A DNA stretch of 64,000 bases from contig OZ025217.1 in the NCBI GenBank assembly GCA_964019055.1, forward strand, positions 5,810,557-5,874,556. Direction: 5' to 3'. The notes below the pieces were generated by a model. The model had not been told where the DNA came from and searched no databases. It saw only the letters and a program-made list of their open reading frames with translations. The DNA is from Anthopleura xanthogrammica. Taxonomy: Eukaryota > Cnidaria > Anthozoa > Actiniaria > Actiniidae. Of this stretch, positions 54,593 through 64,000 are shown piece by piece (position 1 is the stretch's first letter; each line of letters starts with the position of its first letter). The position numbers were made by a program, and so were the translations under genes.

Positions 54593-57500
54593 TCAGATTG
54601 ATACAATTTCAAGGTCTTTGTATTTCGCCTCTTTTCCGTGTCGTTCTTTTGCTGCTTTTCTATTTATTAATTTAGCGGTTACTTCAGTGTAGTCATTGGC
54701 TACGTTCAGTAATGCCTGCAGAGGCAGTTGCGGTACAAATCTTTTTGGTCTTCTGTCAGCTGCTAGAACAGGGTTATTAATGAGAGTCATCAGAAGAGCC
54801 CAACGGTTCCTAATTCTCTTGCTCCTACGCTCTGGGTAGGGAAACGAAAAGGAACCCATCCGGTGTCCTGCAACAAACGAAAATTTGGTTCCTATATAAT
54901 ATCACATCACATTCATTTGCTTTTTTATTCTTTTGACAAACGTCAGAACTCACGTGGCACGTGCCTTGATTGGATTTTGTGGGCATTTCCATTCTATGAA
55001 ATCATTTAGAAAAAGATTCTGCAATTCATAATCGATTTTGGCTTGGGCTCACTGTGCACAATACAGGACTACAGAAGATACAACTAGTGGTTATATTTTT
55101 GCCTAAACTAGTACTAACCTTCGCCATCTTGGAGTTCAAAGAGTTCTGGAGATCTTGACAATTCTGTCTTGCGGTTGATTACCATTAGAAGCATACGACA
55201 GAACGTGACTAAAACAGGGTTAGAATGAGTGTGCTCCAAGTAGAGATATCCTAGATAAGCTTGGTAACCTTTAATTGAATCAGAAGGAAGGTTTTTTAAT
55301 GTCGTTTTTAACATATACAAAAAATAGCAGGCCAATCAAAATGGTTCGGTTCGTTAAAACAGCAGGCAATACCCGAGATTAGGGGACATTACATCATTTG
55401 GGACATTAGGGATAATAATATTGGGACACGGGGACATTAATCTTGGAACATGGGGACACGGGGACAAGTGGACGTGGACACGGGGATATGAGGACTTGGG
55501 GACAAATGGACATGGGGACACGGGGAAATTGGGCCATTGGGACATTGAGACGCTGGGATATAGGGACATAAAACCTTGCGTCCGAATGGTCACAATCATG
55601 CCTGTCCATTCAAAGGTTTTCCACAGCTTAGCAGTAGTCATACAAAATTTTGTCTATCTATGTATATCAAATAGATGTTAAGCTTTCTCACCAGGATCAT
55701 GAAGTTCATAATCCCTCGGCACCAAACTCTTTTGGAGTCGGCCAAGGAACATAATCCAGATAACAAAGCCGACTAGAATCCTTCTTAACAAAGATACCAC
55801 TCCAAGAAAAATGTTGAAGAAGAACAGAAAATACGTGCAAACGTGAAATAGTCGCCTAAAAGCAATTCAAAAATACACTTTAAATGATCGTAACAAACAA
55901 ACTGTAAGGACATTCTGGTGGCTTCCTACAGGGATAAAACAAATGCAGATCATCCACCAGTTTATTTGTTGATGATAGTAATACAATACAATAGTAGAAC
56001 ACATTCTAACGTTGGATTGCTTCATTTTACTTTTCATACCTGTTATTAAGCGCCATTGTCGCTCCTCTGTCGTGAAGAAACATAAACTTGGTCATCAAGT
56101 ATTGAGATAAGAAGAGTAACAGAGAAAAGACGATTGTCGGCCTGGGAAAAGAGAGAGGACACGTTCAATACATACATGTTTTTTATCACGTTTGCAACTT
56201 TCTCACAAACTCCAGAGTGCCGCATATTAGTTACTCTGAGCACTTTATAATCCAGACCCTTGCTGCGTTTTATTCAATGTCACAAAGGACACTTTTAGGG
56301 ACCAAAAACTCTAGGGAAAGAATATTGTGTCTCGGTAAATATTTACCGATATTCACTTCGCTTTCGGTGAATAATTGTTATTAATAAATATGCCTTACCA
56401 TATTTTTTGTAGCTGAGTGTAAAAAAAAGAATCAAACTTCCCTTTCGTTATCGGTTGTATAATTTCTACTCCTACAAAAGCGCCGACAGCAAACAGGAGA
56501 AAATGCATGAAGAGAAAGCCTTGGAAAAAATAAACATTCATTAGTTAATAGTTCACTTGCCAACCCCCCCCCCCCCCCCCCCAAAAAAAAACATTTGTAG
56601 TCAGGTCATAATTTCAGCATACGTAAGTGTTGTGCATTGGTATGGCCCGACTCGTTGTTAATTGCAACAATGAAATACAAATATCTTTGTTCAAATTCCA
56701 AACATGTTTGACTTCCGTACAATCTTTGATTCCACCTATTGTTTTTAGAGAGCACGAATTCGAAAAAAGTGTTCGAGAAAAAAGGTCTACAAGCTCACTT
56801 ACGAGATATGCTTCACTTGTCAAAGTACAAAGGTTTTAATGTGTGGCTCCATACTAAATGAATAAATGTAATCTAGCACCAAGCCTCGTACTGGAACATT
56901 TGTGCGTAACATGCGAGGCATATCTCGATCTCGCTAATCCCACGACCTTTACTGGAACACATGAATATTCCACACAAAATCGAGTCTAACCCTGAGCAAC
57001 AGAGAATTAACTCAAAACTGGAATATTCATGGAGTTGAAATGAATTTGGTGGATAAAAATGGCTTCTTAGTCCTTTTGCAAAGCACAAATAAATGAAATG
57101 TAATATACTTACTCCAAGTAATATAAGCAACTTGATAACCAGAATATTTGAGAGTTGCAACCTAAAAAAGGGGGAAAATGGCAAAGGTAATCTATTTAAT
57201 TTCGAACCGCGGTGAGTGGTTGCCCAATAGTCCCTTTCACAGTTACCTGCGCCATCTTGAAAGGTAGCCGTAGCCTTCGAAGCGAGACAACGGAGACCTT
57301 GCAATGAGACCCTTTTTCGTCTAGCTTCGATTCAAAGCCGGGTATAGCTACCTTTCAAGCTCAGGGAACTGTATTTTTAAAAGCTAAATCTACATAGAAC
57401 AGAGAGAAGTCGAAACAGACATGGAGATCTTGAGGATCGAACTGTGGACGTCTAGCTCCGAATGCCGCGCACTAACCAACTGAGCTACGCCTGTCCCTAA

Positions 57501-60500
57501 AAGGGTTAAAGTTTTAGCGGAGCTCCCGCCGGAGCACCATACTTAAGAAAAAATGGTAATCCATTGAGTTGATTTTTCATGACTTGATTGCGCCATCGCC
57601 TTGTCCATACATACATACGTCCGTCCGTGTACCACTTTGCACAGGGTTCCCGCGCGCTTTGCTTACTCACAAATGCACGGAAAAAATCGCAATAATGTAG
57701 TCAAAGATGGATCAAGAAGTATTTTTTCTTATTTTTGCAATGCGAAAATAAGTTTAATCGAAGTCATGCCTGTCTTAAAGTGAACAAAAACAATTCTTCG
57801 ACTTTAGCGACTTGCTAAAGAAGATTTAGCGAGGGAAGATTCTTCATCTTACGATGAAGTTGCGTGACTGAAACTTCAGTGAGAGAAAAAGTGGCCTGTA
57901 GACCAGAAAAACCTGCTTATACTGCAAGAATAATACTTCAGTTCCGTAGAAAACACTTCATAGAAGGTAAATTCCTTAATGTTAACTAATATTTCGTAAA
58001 AAATCGACAAAAAATGTGTAAACTAGCTGGAGAAACTCTCAGACAAGCCAACCTTGGAAGGACGTTGGTTCGGCAAACATTGTCAGAAAAACTTGGATAG
58101 TTTGTCGTTTTTACTGCATTTTAGATTCTTATCATCTTTTTCTTCAATACTTGTGAACCAAAAAAGCGATATTTGAAGCTTTGAATTTTTTGTTTTTGAT
58201 CCCATTTCAAGAGAAAAGGCTAAGACTTAGTAAAAAGACTTAGTTCTTTGAAAAATATATTTGACGGCCAGCGAGAATCTCGCGAGGAATGATGTCAAAA
58301 CAAGATTCCATATTTCATAATCATATGGAAATTTTGACATTTTTATAGATAATTTATTTTAATGTTGAATGAAATATGAAAAAGGAATACATATCACACC
58401 AAGTATTTGCTATTTATCGGGCTTTTTCAGCTACTATTATTACACAATCGCAAAAATGATGAGCTTGTGTTTTTTTTATGGATAAGTTTATGTTTTTGTA
58501 AGATATTTCGCTTGATAATAAAGTTAGGAATAAATCTGAAAAAACTTTTCAAAGACCAACTTACTAACAAAGAAAATTATTATCTTGCATTAATGAATAT
58601 GTCTGTTGTTACATGTGAAGTTCAAGTGAATGCAGGCTTAAGCTTATAATATTTTTCGACAATTTTCAGTGTAGTTCACTTTCCACCTAAAAAACTTATA
58701 ACTTAAGATTTGCTGAACAAAATCCTTTGTTCTATACATGTATTCATATGTTCTACAATCTATAATTATTTTTCTTCGAATTGAAAAGTTTTCTAATGCT
58801 TTTGAAGGCTTAAAATAATGGTTTTTCTTTCAGTTTTTCCTTCTCGGTTCTGGTAAAGTGGTCACGCTGTAACCGGCGTTATTCCGCGTCACACAATTGT
58901 CACGTTTTTAGCACTATATATACTATTTATGGGAGCTCCGCTTTTAGGCAGTGCCTATATAAATCTATATATTAAATGTACGGGCAGCGGTAATTATGAT
59001 GATTCTTTGAACGAAATCACTCCCTAGCAACTTCAGCAAGTCATTAGCCCAGAGGTTGTTTCTGAATCAGATTTTCATAAAATCGATATTTCATGTCCAT
59101 CCTTTTCTACCCATCCCAATGAAATACATACACCTAACATTCACTGGTAATGGTAATAACTAGTTGGTGCCAGCAACTCTAAGACTCTTTGATCTGAAGA
59201 TAGATTCGAAAACAATCCACATAGTGTAAAGGCCCGTTCACACGTGCGATTTTTGCAGCGATTTTTGCTGGGATTTCTGCGGCGACTTTTGAAAATATAA
59301 TAAATTTCAACTCATGCTTCTAAAGAGACATTTTTCCAGGTAATCTTGGTGTCCTGAGAATAAAACTTTACGAGTTAATCCTTTAACCATTATTAACAAT
59401 GACCAAAATCACCGCAAACATCGCACCAAAAATCGCTGCAAAAATCGCCCGTGTGAACGGGCCTTAACACATGCAGTCTTATTATGTCTACGTCTTATTA
59501 ATGTGTACTATTGTTACACAAAAAAGAACACTAACTGTCATAAAAGCTGGAGACTCCTTTTGCATTTGTTTAGGTAGTAAGCTTTTATCACCTCTCTGTA
59601 ACCGTCTAAGATGATTTCTAAAGATAGAGAGATCAAGAATTATTAATGTTATATATGATGTTCAAAAAGAAAAATTTGCAGCGACTCTATGTTAGAAAAT
59701 TCAGGTTTTTTTTTCTGCGCTTCACTGATATCACTCATATTACATATCATTTTAGGAAAAATCCACGCGTTTGCTGACGTCATTACCTCTCAATCTATGT
59801 TGAACATGAGTTACGTAAAACGTTAATAATTGACCAATCAGAAAGCGCGTTTTATTTCAATTATTTTATAATGTTTCACACATGCTCTTACCTGTGCAAA
59901 GACAGCATATTGATTGTTGTAATGATATGATAAACGGTACTTGTGGCAATGGCGGTGAACCATGCAACTATAAGAACATGCAGTGAGAAAGTACCATCAT
60001 CAATAATTTAAAACTGGCTGTGTGTTATAGGTATTAAAGTACATTTGCCGCAGTGGAGAAGGCAGGGACCGCGGAGCAGGGGGAGCTGGGGGCTATAGCC
60101 CCCCCCCCCCCCCCAATAATGGGAGCATGCCCCTAAACCCCCTAGGTTTTCCAGTATTTGGTGGTCGTTAGCCCCCCCCCCCCCCCCCCCAATCAAAATT
60201 ACGCTCCGCAGTCCCTGGAAGGGTACTCCCAGATTTGAGAGGAAGAAGGAACGTGCACGTCCCTATGCCACTATAACCGTTAGACAACAGTCTTGGCACG
60301 ATAACACGTTTTTTACATGGATGCAGCATGTAGTCATCACAATACAACCCTGCCTACCCCCAGTTCAATGTTGGGTGATGACAATTAGTCTCTTTTAAAA
60401 CGTTTTGGAGTGGCAGGGGACCAGTCACACCTCAACATTGAATGGACGGGAGGGGGTTAGTAATGTAGTGATTTTTGAGAGGGAGGATGATTGTTGGGAA

Positions 60501-63500
60501 ATATTTCTAGTGTACCAACACGTTTTGATAGGGATTAAAGTTCAAAGCCATTTGTGGAAAGAGTTTCTCCAAAGAAAGAGATCCACGCTACCTTTTGTAA
60601 AAGATGTGCCCATTTTCTTAAAAAAACATACTGATCTGACAGAGAAAATTATAAGATTCGATCCTTACCTTGTATAATTAACGTCCAATTTGCGAAGATA
60701 GAGTTCCAACCAATTGCATGTGCAATCCTAATGATTTTATATCTAAATGCTGAGGGATTTCTGAAATAATGAACCATGTGGTATTTCGGTAAGCCTGCTA
60801 TAACAAGTCTTATACCAACCTAAAGGAAAAAAATATTTAATCAGAAAACATATGTATTGTTTGAGCACATGCGTTGTCCAAAGGTTCATAGTTTAGTTCA
60901 GTATTCTGGAGGGGAGGAATAAAATTGATATTTGTAGAAAATCTCCTCGCGCAGTCCCGGTACCCCTCATCTTCGAATTAACTACCAAAACAATTATATA
61001 TGATATAAATATTATAAATACAATTATAAATATATACTCAAGATTAGTTGCTTTACATATGGCTAGATTTATTTGTTTTGTATTATTTTATATTATTTAG
61101 TATCGTAATTAACATTTTTTGTACCGCTCTTGATAAAACAATTACAAATGACAGTGTCTAACTCGAAAACTAAGCGTTAATTTAGACACTGACATTCCAA
61201 AAAATGTACTAATAGCAAAAATATGAGAAAAGAAAAATGTAATTAAATGATTAATTTGTAATTAGAACCTAAGTATTTAAAAATGTAAAAGAATGTAAAT
61301 AAAAAGTATTCTAACATCCAATTTTTCAATAATATACGCAAGTTTACATCTTACACCTTTGGACCCTTATCAGTTGCTTGGTTGTTCGGTTCTCCCAACC
61401 CAGTTTGTCATACTGACTTACCTCAAAAATTATGAAGAGACCAACAGCAAAAGTGCAGACAACACGAGTAGAGTATTTGAATTCTGGAGGTATATATATA
61501 TGGTAAAAATAGGATTCACTTGTGATTTTTCACAAGGGTACCGGTTTTCACATAGCATGCATATTATTGTTGGCTCTGGGATAAAATTCTTAGTTATGCT
61601 ATAAGCAATGTAGCACTAAGGTATACACTACTTTGCTAATACAAATTTTCTCTCGTTACCGTTTACTCAGGGGGCAAAATGGTGTTGCACGGCCACATTT
61701 TGTCTCATTAATTTAAATAATTTGCCCCCTGAGTAAACTGGAACGATAGAAAATTTGTATTAGCAAAGTGGTGTATTAACTAAAGATTCATTGGATCAAC
61801 AATACAAACATTGAGAGGCTGGCTATTTGAACGGTTCATTCGTCTAACTACAATTTTATTGCGGTAGCATTGCGTTTTAATATTCTGACGTGTGTTCTTG
61901 TTGATCAATGTGATACCCAAAAAGAATGTTCCTGTGTTTATCAAAGACTTATTGGGTGGCATGGGAGGCGTAGCGTTCTACCCCGCGCCTCTCAGCTCAC
62001 GCTGTGGTCCGGGTTCGAGCCCCGCGGCTCGGGATAGATCATATATGATCAACATGTGAGTTTAAGGTTGTATGCATAAAATATTGGATGTAGTGGTAGT
62101 GCGTGTGTGAGTGACAGTGAGCCAAATTGAATTTGTATCCCACTATAAAATAATGATTTATTTGTTTATTTTTTAAGCAGTTACCTGGATGCCATGTATA
62201 CAATTTTGATTTGACTGCGTCTATGATGTTTTCCTTGCGACGCCTAAAAAATTAATAGAAATGACTGCTTTTACTGTGAAAAATTATCTAATGTACGTGT
62301 TGGTTGTGACGCAGTCTTTTTAGCTCAAAATATGAAAGAGGTGAGATGCATTCAATTCACGAGAATACGGTAAGTAACATTGAAACAAATCAGGACTTTG
62401 GACTTATCCATGCAAGTAAGAATGTAGTGTCAACCTTGATTAGTTTTGGTGGATTCAGCCAACGAAAAATGGACAGTAGTAAAGTAACCGATTTTGCATA
62501 ATCTAATCTTTAAAAACCTGAACTGTATGCTTACCCTTTGGGCGCTTTCAGTAACAGCCTTAAAGTAAATGTGTATTGGTAAGAGCTTTTCCAAATCTGT
62601 ACTTCCTGACAAGGCAAACAAAAAGAGACCTCGGCACACGGAGCAACTTTCGCAAGATTTCACAATGCGAGAGGTACCCGCAAAATAATTGTATTGGCTG
62701 TATTGGCGAGAGTGGCAGCCACTTTACATGTCATGTTCACCCATGAAACTAGATGCGCGCAACGATGCATTAGTAGTGGACAGACTGCAAGCAAGTGTAG
62801 TAATGTTGGGCATGTGTGAAATATTGCGCGATATATTTCACCGTGTGTCCGCACTTTAAGACCTATCGTTGTAAAACAAATCCTAAAATTGAACTTTAAA
62901 TAAAATACATTTAACATACGGGATCTTGTTGACCGGCAGCCCTGCATCGTCGGACAAAGTCAATCACTCCCTTAACTATTATTCTCAGATAGAGAACCAG
63001 TAGAAGGAGAAGACATAAGCACACTGAGAAGTCTGCCCAAACTAAAAACTCAAGCAGTGAATTGGGGTACGTCCAATCCTAGATAAGACAAAAAAATTAG
63101 CTGATTAAAATATTTCTTGCTGACTTTTGAGTCTTCTTTGCGGTCAACACTGAAAGTGACTTATAAGTTTAGTGAAGAGATTTGGTAATTACGCTTATCT
63201 CTAAAAATTAATTATATCCATTTCGAAATCACAAGCAAATCCTGCAATCTGATTGGCTCTCAGCAGTGCAAATTATTCACCGGAATCGCACCATTTTGAG
63301 TTTTTAAAAATCACCAATGTTTTGAAAAGTCAATAAAAATGCAGAAAACATAAAATTTGACCAATCAGATCACAGAAAACAAAAGCCAATTCAAAGGATG
63401 AGAAAATGTTTTTGGAGGAGATTTTCTTGGTGAAAATGGATGAAATAAAAAAAAAAAGATTTAGATTTTAAATTCCTACCGTAGTGATTTCGAAATGCAT

Positions 63501-64000
63501 ATAATTAAGTGGTAACTGAACTTTGTGTCGTGCAATTTTCATTGGTCTGAAATCAAACTCGTGATTAACAAATTGCACTCCCGCTACGCAGTCTTGCAAT
63601 TTTGTAATCGCTCATTTGATTTCAGACCAAATTGCACCTCACTCAGTTCAATTACAATTATATATTATATCATATAAGCCATACAAAGTCAGTCAATGTT
63701 TACCAATACATCCAAAACAACAAAAAATAGTGCAGTGAAGAAGCTAAAGGCCCGTTTACACTAGCAAATTTATCGCGCGACTTGAGCGGCGATTTTATCG
63801 CGACCCAAATCGCAGCGAGTTGCAATAAATTTCGATCATGTTTGAATTGGCGGCGACATAGCTGCGATCATCGCCGTGAAATCGCCATAAAAATCGCCGC
63901 TCAAGTCGCGCGACAAAGTTGCTAGTGTAAACGGGCCTTAAGGGATTAGAACTAACCAAGGTAGAGCTTTCATAACATATTTTTATATAAGTAGATGATG
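54593..64000 (-). CDS. STRA6-like retinol-receptor family membrane protein (5' part outside window)
   Basis: Exons, 5' to 3' on the minus strand: 64000-63957 (partial, tentative), 63078-62920, 62605-62535, 62243-62185, 61483-61422, 60819-60669, 59967-59892, 59617-59536, 57161-57113, 56519-56399, 56141-56040, 55855-55692, 55268-55119 and 54867-54593 (TGA). The 13 complete exons give 506 residues with phases closing throughout. STRA6 mediates cellular retinol uptake at the plasma membrane. Order and motifs follow vertebrate STRA6: SSYQYTFTLRLLL, LYTWHPEFKYSTR, the LRRLQRGD loop, LKYSGYQVAY, FLHDRG...LNNRR, a DPGYQAYLGYL...SNPVLVTFC segment, and a C-terminal RNRWALLMTLINNPV. Multiple hydrophobic helices are visible. 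The N-terminal helices lie beyond the window. Since RBP4 is a vertebrate protein, the natural partner in a cnidarian is open. Confidence 0.92.
55380..55572. repeat. Degenerate GGGGACA(C/T) minisatellite in a STRA6-like intron
   Basis: About twenty imperfect units of 8-10 bp built on GGGACA, with GGGGACACGGGGACA-type doublets, fill the intron between exons 55268 and 55692. Open frames on both strands here are repeat artefacts. Confidence 0.8.
57225..57375. mobile_element. MITE, 'CATCTTGAAAGGTA' family copy 2
   Basis: AATAGTCCCTTTCACAGTTACC..GCCATCTTGAAAGGTAGC on the left and GCTACCTTTCAAG..CAGGGAACTGT on the right are inverted ends shared with 49,270-49,492. Confidence 0.65.
57400..57500 (-). 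mobile_element. tRNA-derived SINE head
   Basis: The minus strand reads GCGTAGCTCAGTTGGTTAGT (A-box region) and CAGTTCGATCCTC (B-box), a good tRNA-promoter pair. The acceptor stem does not close and the sequence continues into TCGACTTCTCTCTGTTCTAT, as in coral SINEs. Confidence 0.55.
57501..59230. other. Large STRA6-like intron, no further gene seen
   Basis: AT-rich intron between exons 57161 and 59536. A stretch at about 59,048-59,075 resembles the GCCCAGAGGTTGTTTC word of the 47,024-47,215 tandem repeat. Confidence 0.5.
59232..59467. mobile_element. MITE, GGCCCGTT(C/T)ACAC family copy 1
   Basis: Ends AAGGCCCGTTCACACGTGCG and CGTGTGAACGGGCCTTAA are terminal inverted repeats. Subterminal GCGATTTTTGC motifs are repeated in both orientations. 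It lies in the STRA6-like intron. Confidence 0.75.
60062..60222. mobile_element. Foldback element with two poly-C tracts
   Basis: CAGGGACCGCGGAGC (60,062) and GCTCCGCAGTCCCTG (about 60,205-60,219) are inverted ends. Two C runs (about 60,100 and 60,173-60,190) are each preceded by GCTATAG or TCGTTAG. It is in a STRA6-like intron. Confidence 0.65.
61622..61778. mobile_element. Foldback MITE with arms of about 60 bp
   Basis: The left arm ACACTACTTTGCTAATACAA...TTTACTCAGGGGGCAAA pairs with TTTGCCCCCTGAGTAAA...TTGTATTAGCAAAGTGGTGT. It lies in the intron between STRA6-like exons 61483 and 62185. Confidence 0.75.
61958..62175 (+). mobile_element. tRNA-derived SINE
   Basis: Positions 61,958-62,032 carry GGCGTAGCGTTCTACCCC (A-box-like) and CCGGGTTCGAGCCCCG (B-box). 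A body follows, with a T-rich end abutting the STRA6-like donor at 62,184. Confidence 0.5.
63205..63660. mobile_element. Foldback/MITE of about 0.5 kb, copy 2 (inverse)
   Basis: It starts TTATATCCATTTCGAAATCA..CAATCTGATTGGCTCTCAGC and ends in the GCAATTTTCATTGGTCTGAAATCAAAC hairpin with a CCCGCTACGC centre. These are the same modules as at 21,385-21,897 in opposite order. Confidence 0.65.
63747..63942. mobile_element. MITE, GGCCCGTT(C/T)ACAC family copy 2
   Basis: Ends AAAGGCCCGTTTACACTAGC and GCTAGTGTAAACGGGCCTTA are inverted repeats, with inner arms around TCGCGCGACTTGAGCGGCGA. It lies just 3' of the tentative most upstream STRA6-like exon. Confidence 0.8.

Noticed and set aside
55354..55681. 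Open frames on both strands over the GGGGACA repeat
   Set aside because: Intronic minisatellite between well-supported STRA6-like exons.

Overview
This window is AT-rich, intron-rich invertebrate DNA. The extracellular four-cysteine WSC-like module, the short secreted cysteine-rich peptides, the LINE and SINE tails and the many foldback MITEs point to an anthozoan cnidarian, most likely a stony coral. The organism call is an inference. All gene models were built by hand from splice sites, and in every multi-exon gene the intron phases close without a frameshift.

Layout. Positions 1-10,000 hold two diverged copies of one segment on the minus strand. Each carries a small gene for a secreted cysteine-rich peptide; the left copy loses its second exon at a perfect AAAGC pentamer array on the window edge. 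A 97-bp minisatellite, a tRNA-type SINE, a LINE fragment and a compound GAT/GTT microsatellite lie between them. Positions 10,000-14,500 hold foldback elements, a Crypton/ZMYM-like coding fragment, a direct duplication and simple repeats.

Positions 14,728-35,102 are the core: two tandem lipoxygenase genes on the plus strand (10 and 11 exons, 642 and 745 residues). They share all intron positions and phases. Both encode proteins that begin with a signal peptide and lack the usual N-terminal PLAT domain. The second has an extra symmetric phase 1-1 exon encoding a WSC-like, probably carbohydrate-binding, domain. Both keep the His/His/His/Asn iron ligands but end in Thr where lipoxygenases normally end in Ile or Val.

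Positions 35,100-51,700 are mostly non-coding, with minisatellites, MITEs and SINE/LINE remnants, and one intronless rhodopsin-class GPCR at 41,119-42,156. At 51,820-54,321 a three-exon plus-strand gene encodes a secreted Arg/Ser/Pro/Tyr repeat protein with a Thr-Asp-Ala-Pro tail. It converges on a long minus-strand gene (54,593 to beyond 64,000) for a STRA6-like multi-pass retinol-receptor protein, of which 13 complete exons and one likely partial exon lie here.

No operon-like logic applies. The clearest functional theme is extracellular: paired secreted lipoxygenases for oxylipin formation, secreted peptides and a secreted repeat protein, beside two membrane receptors. That these act together is not shown by the sequence.
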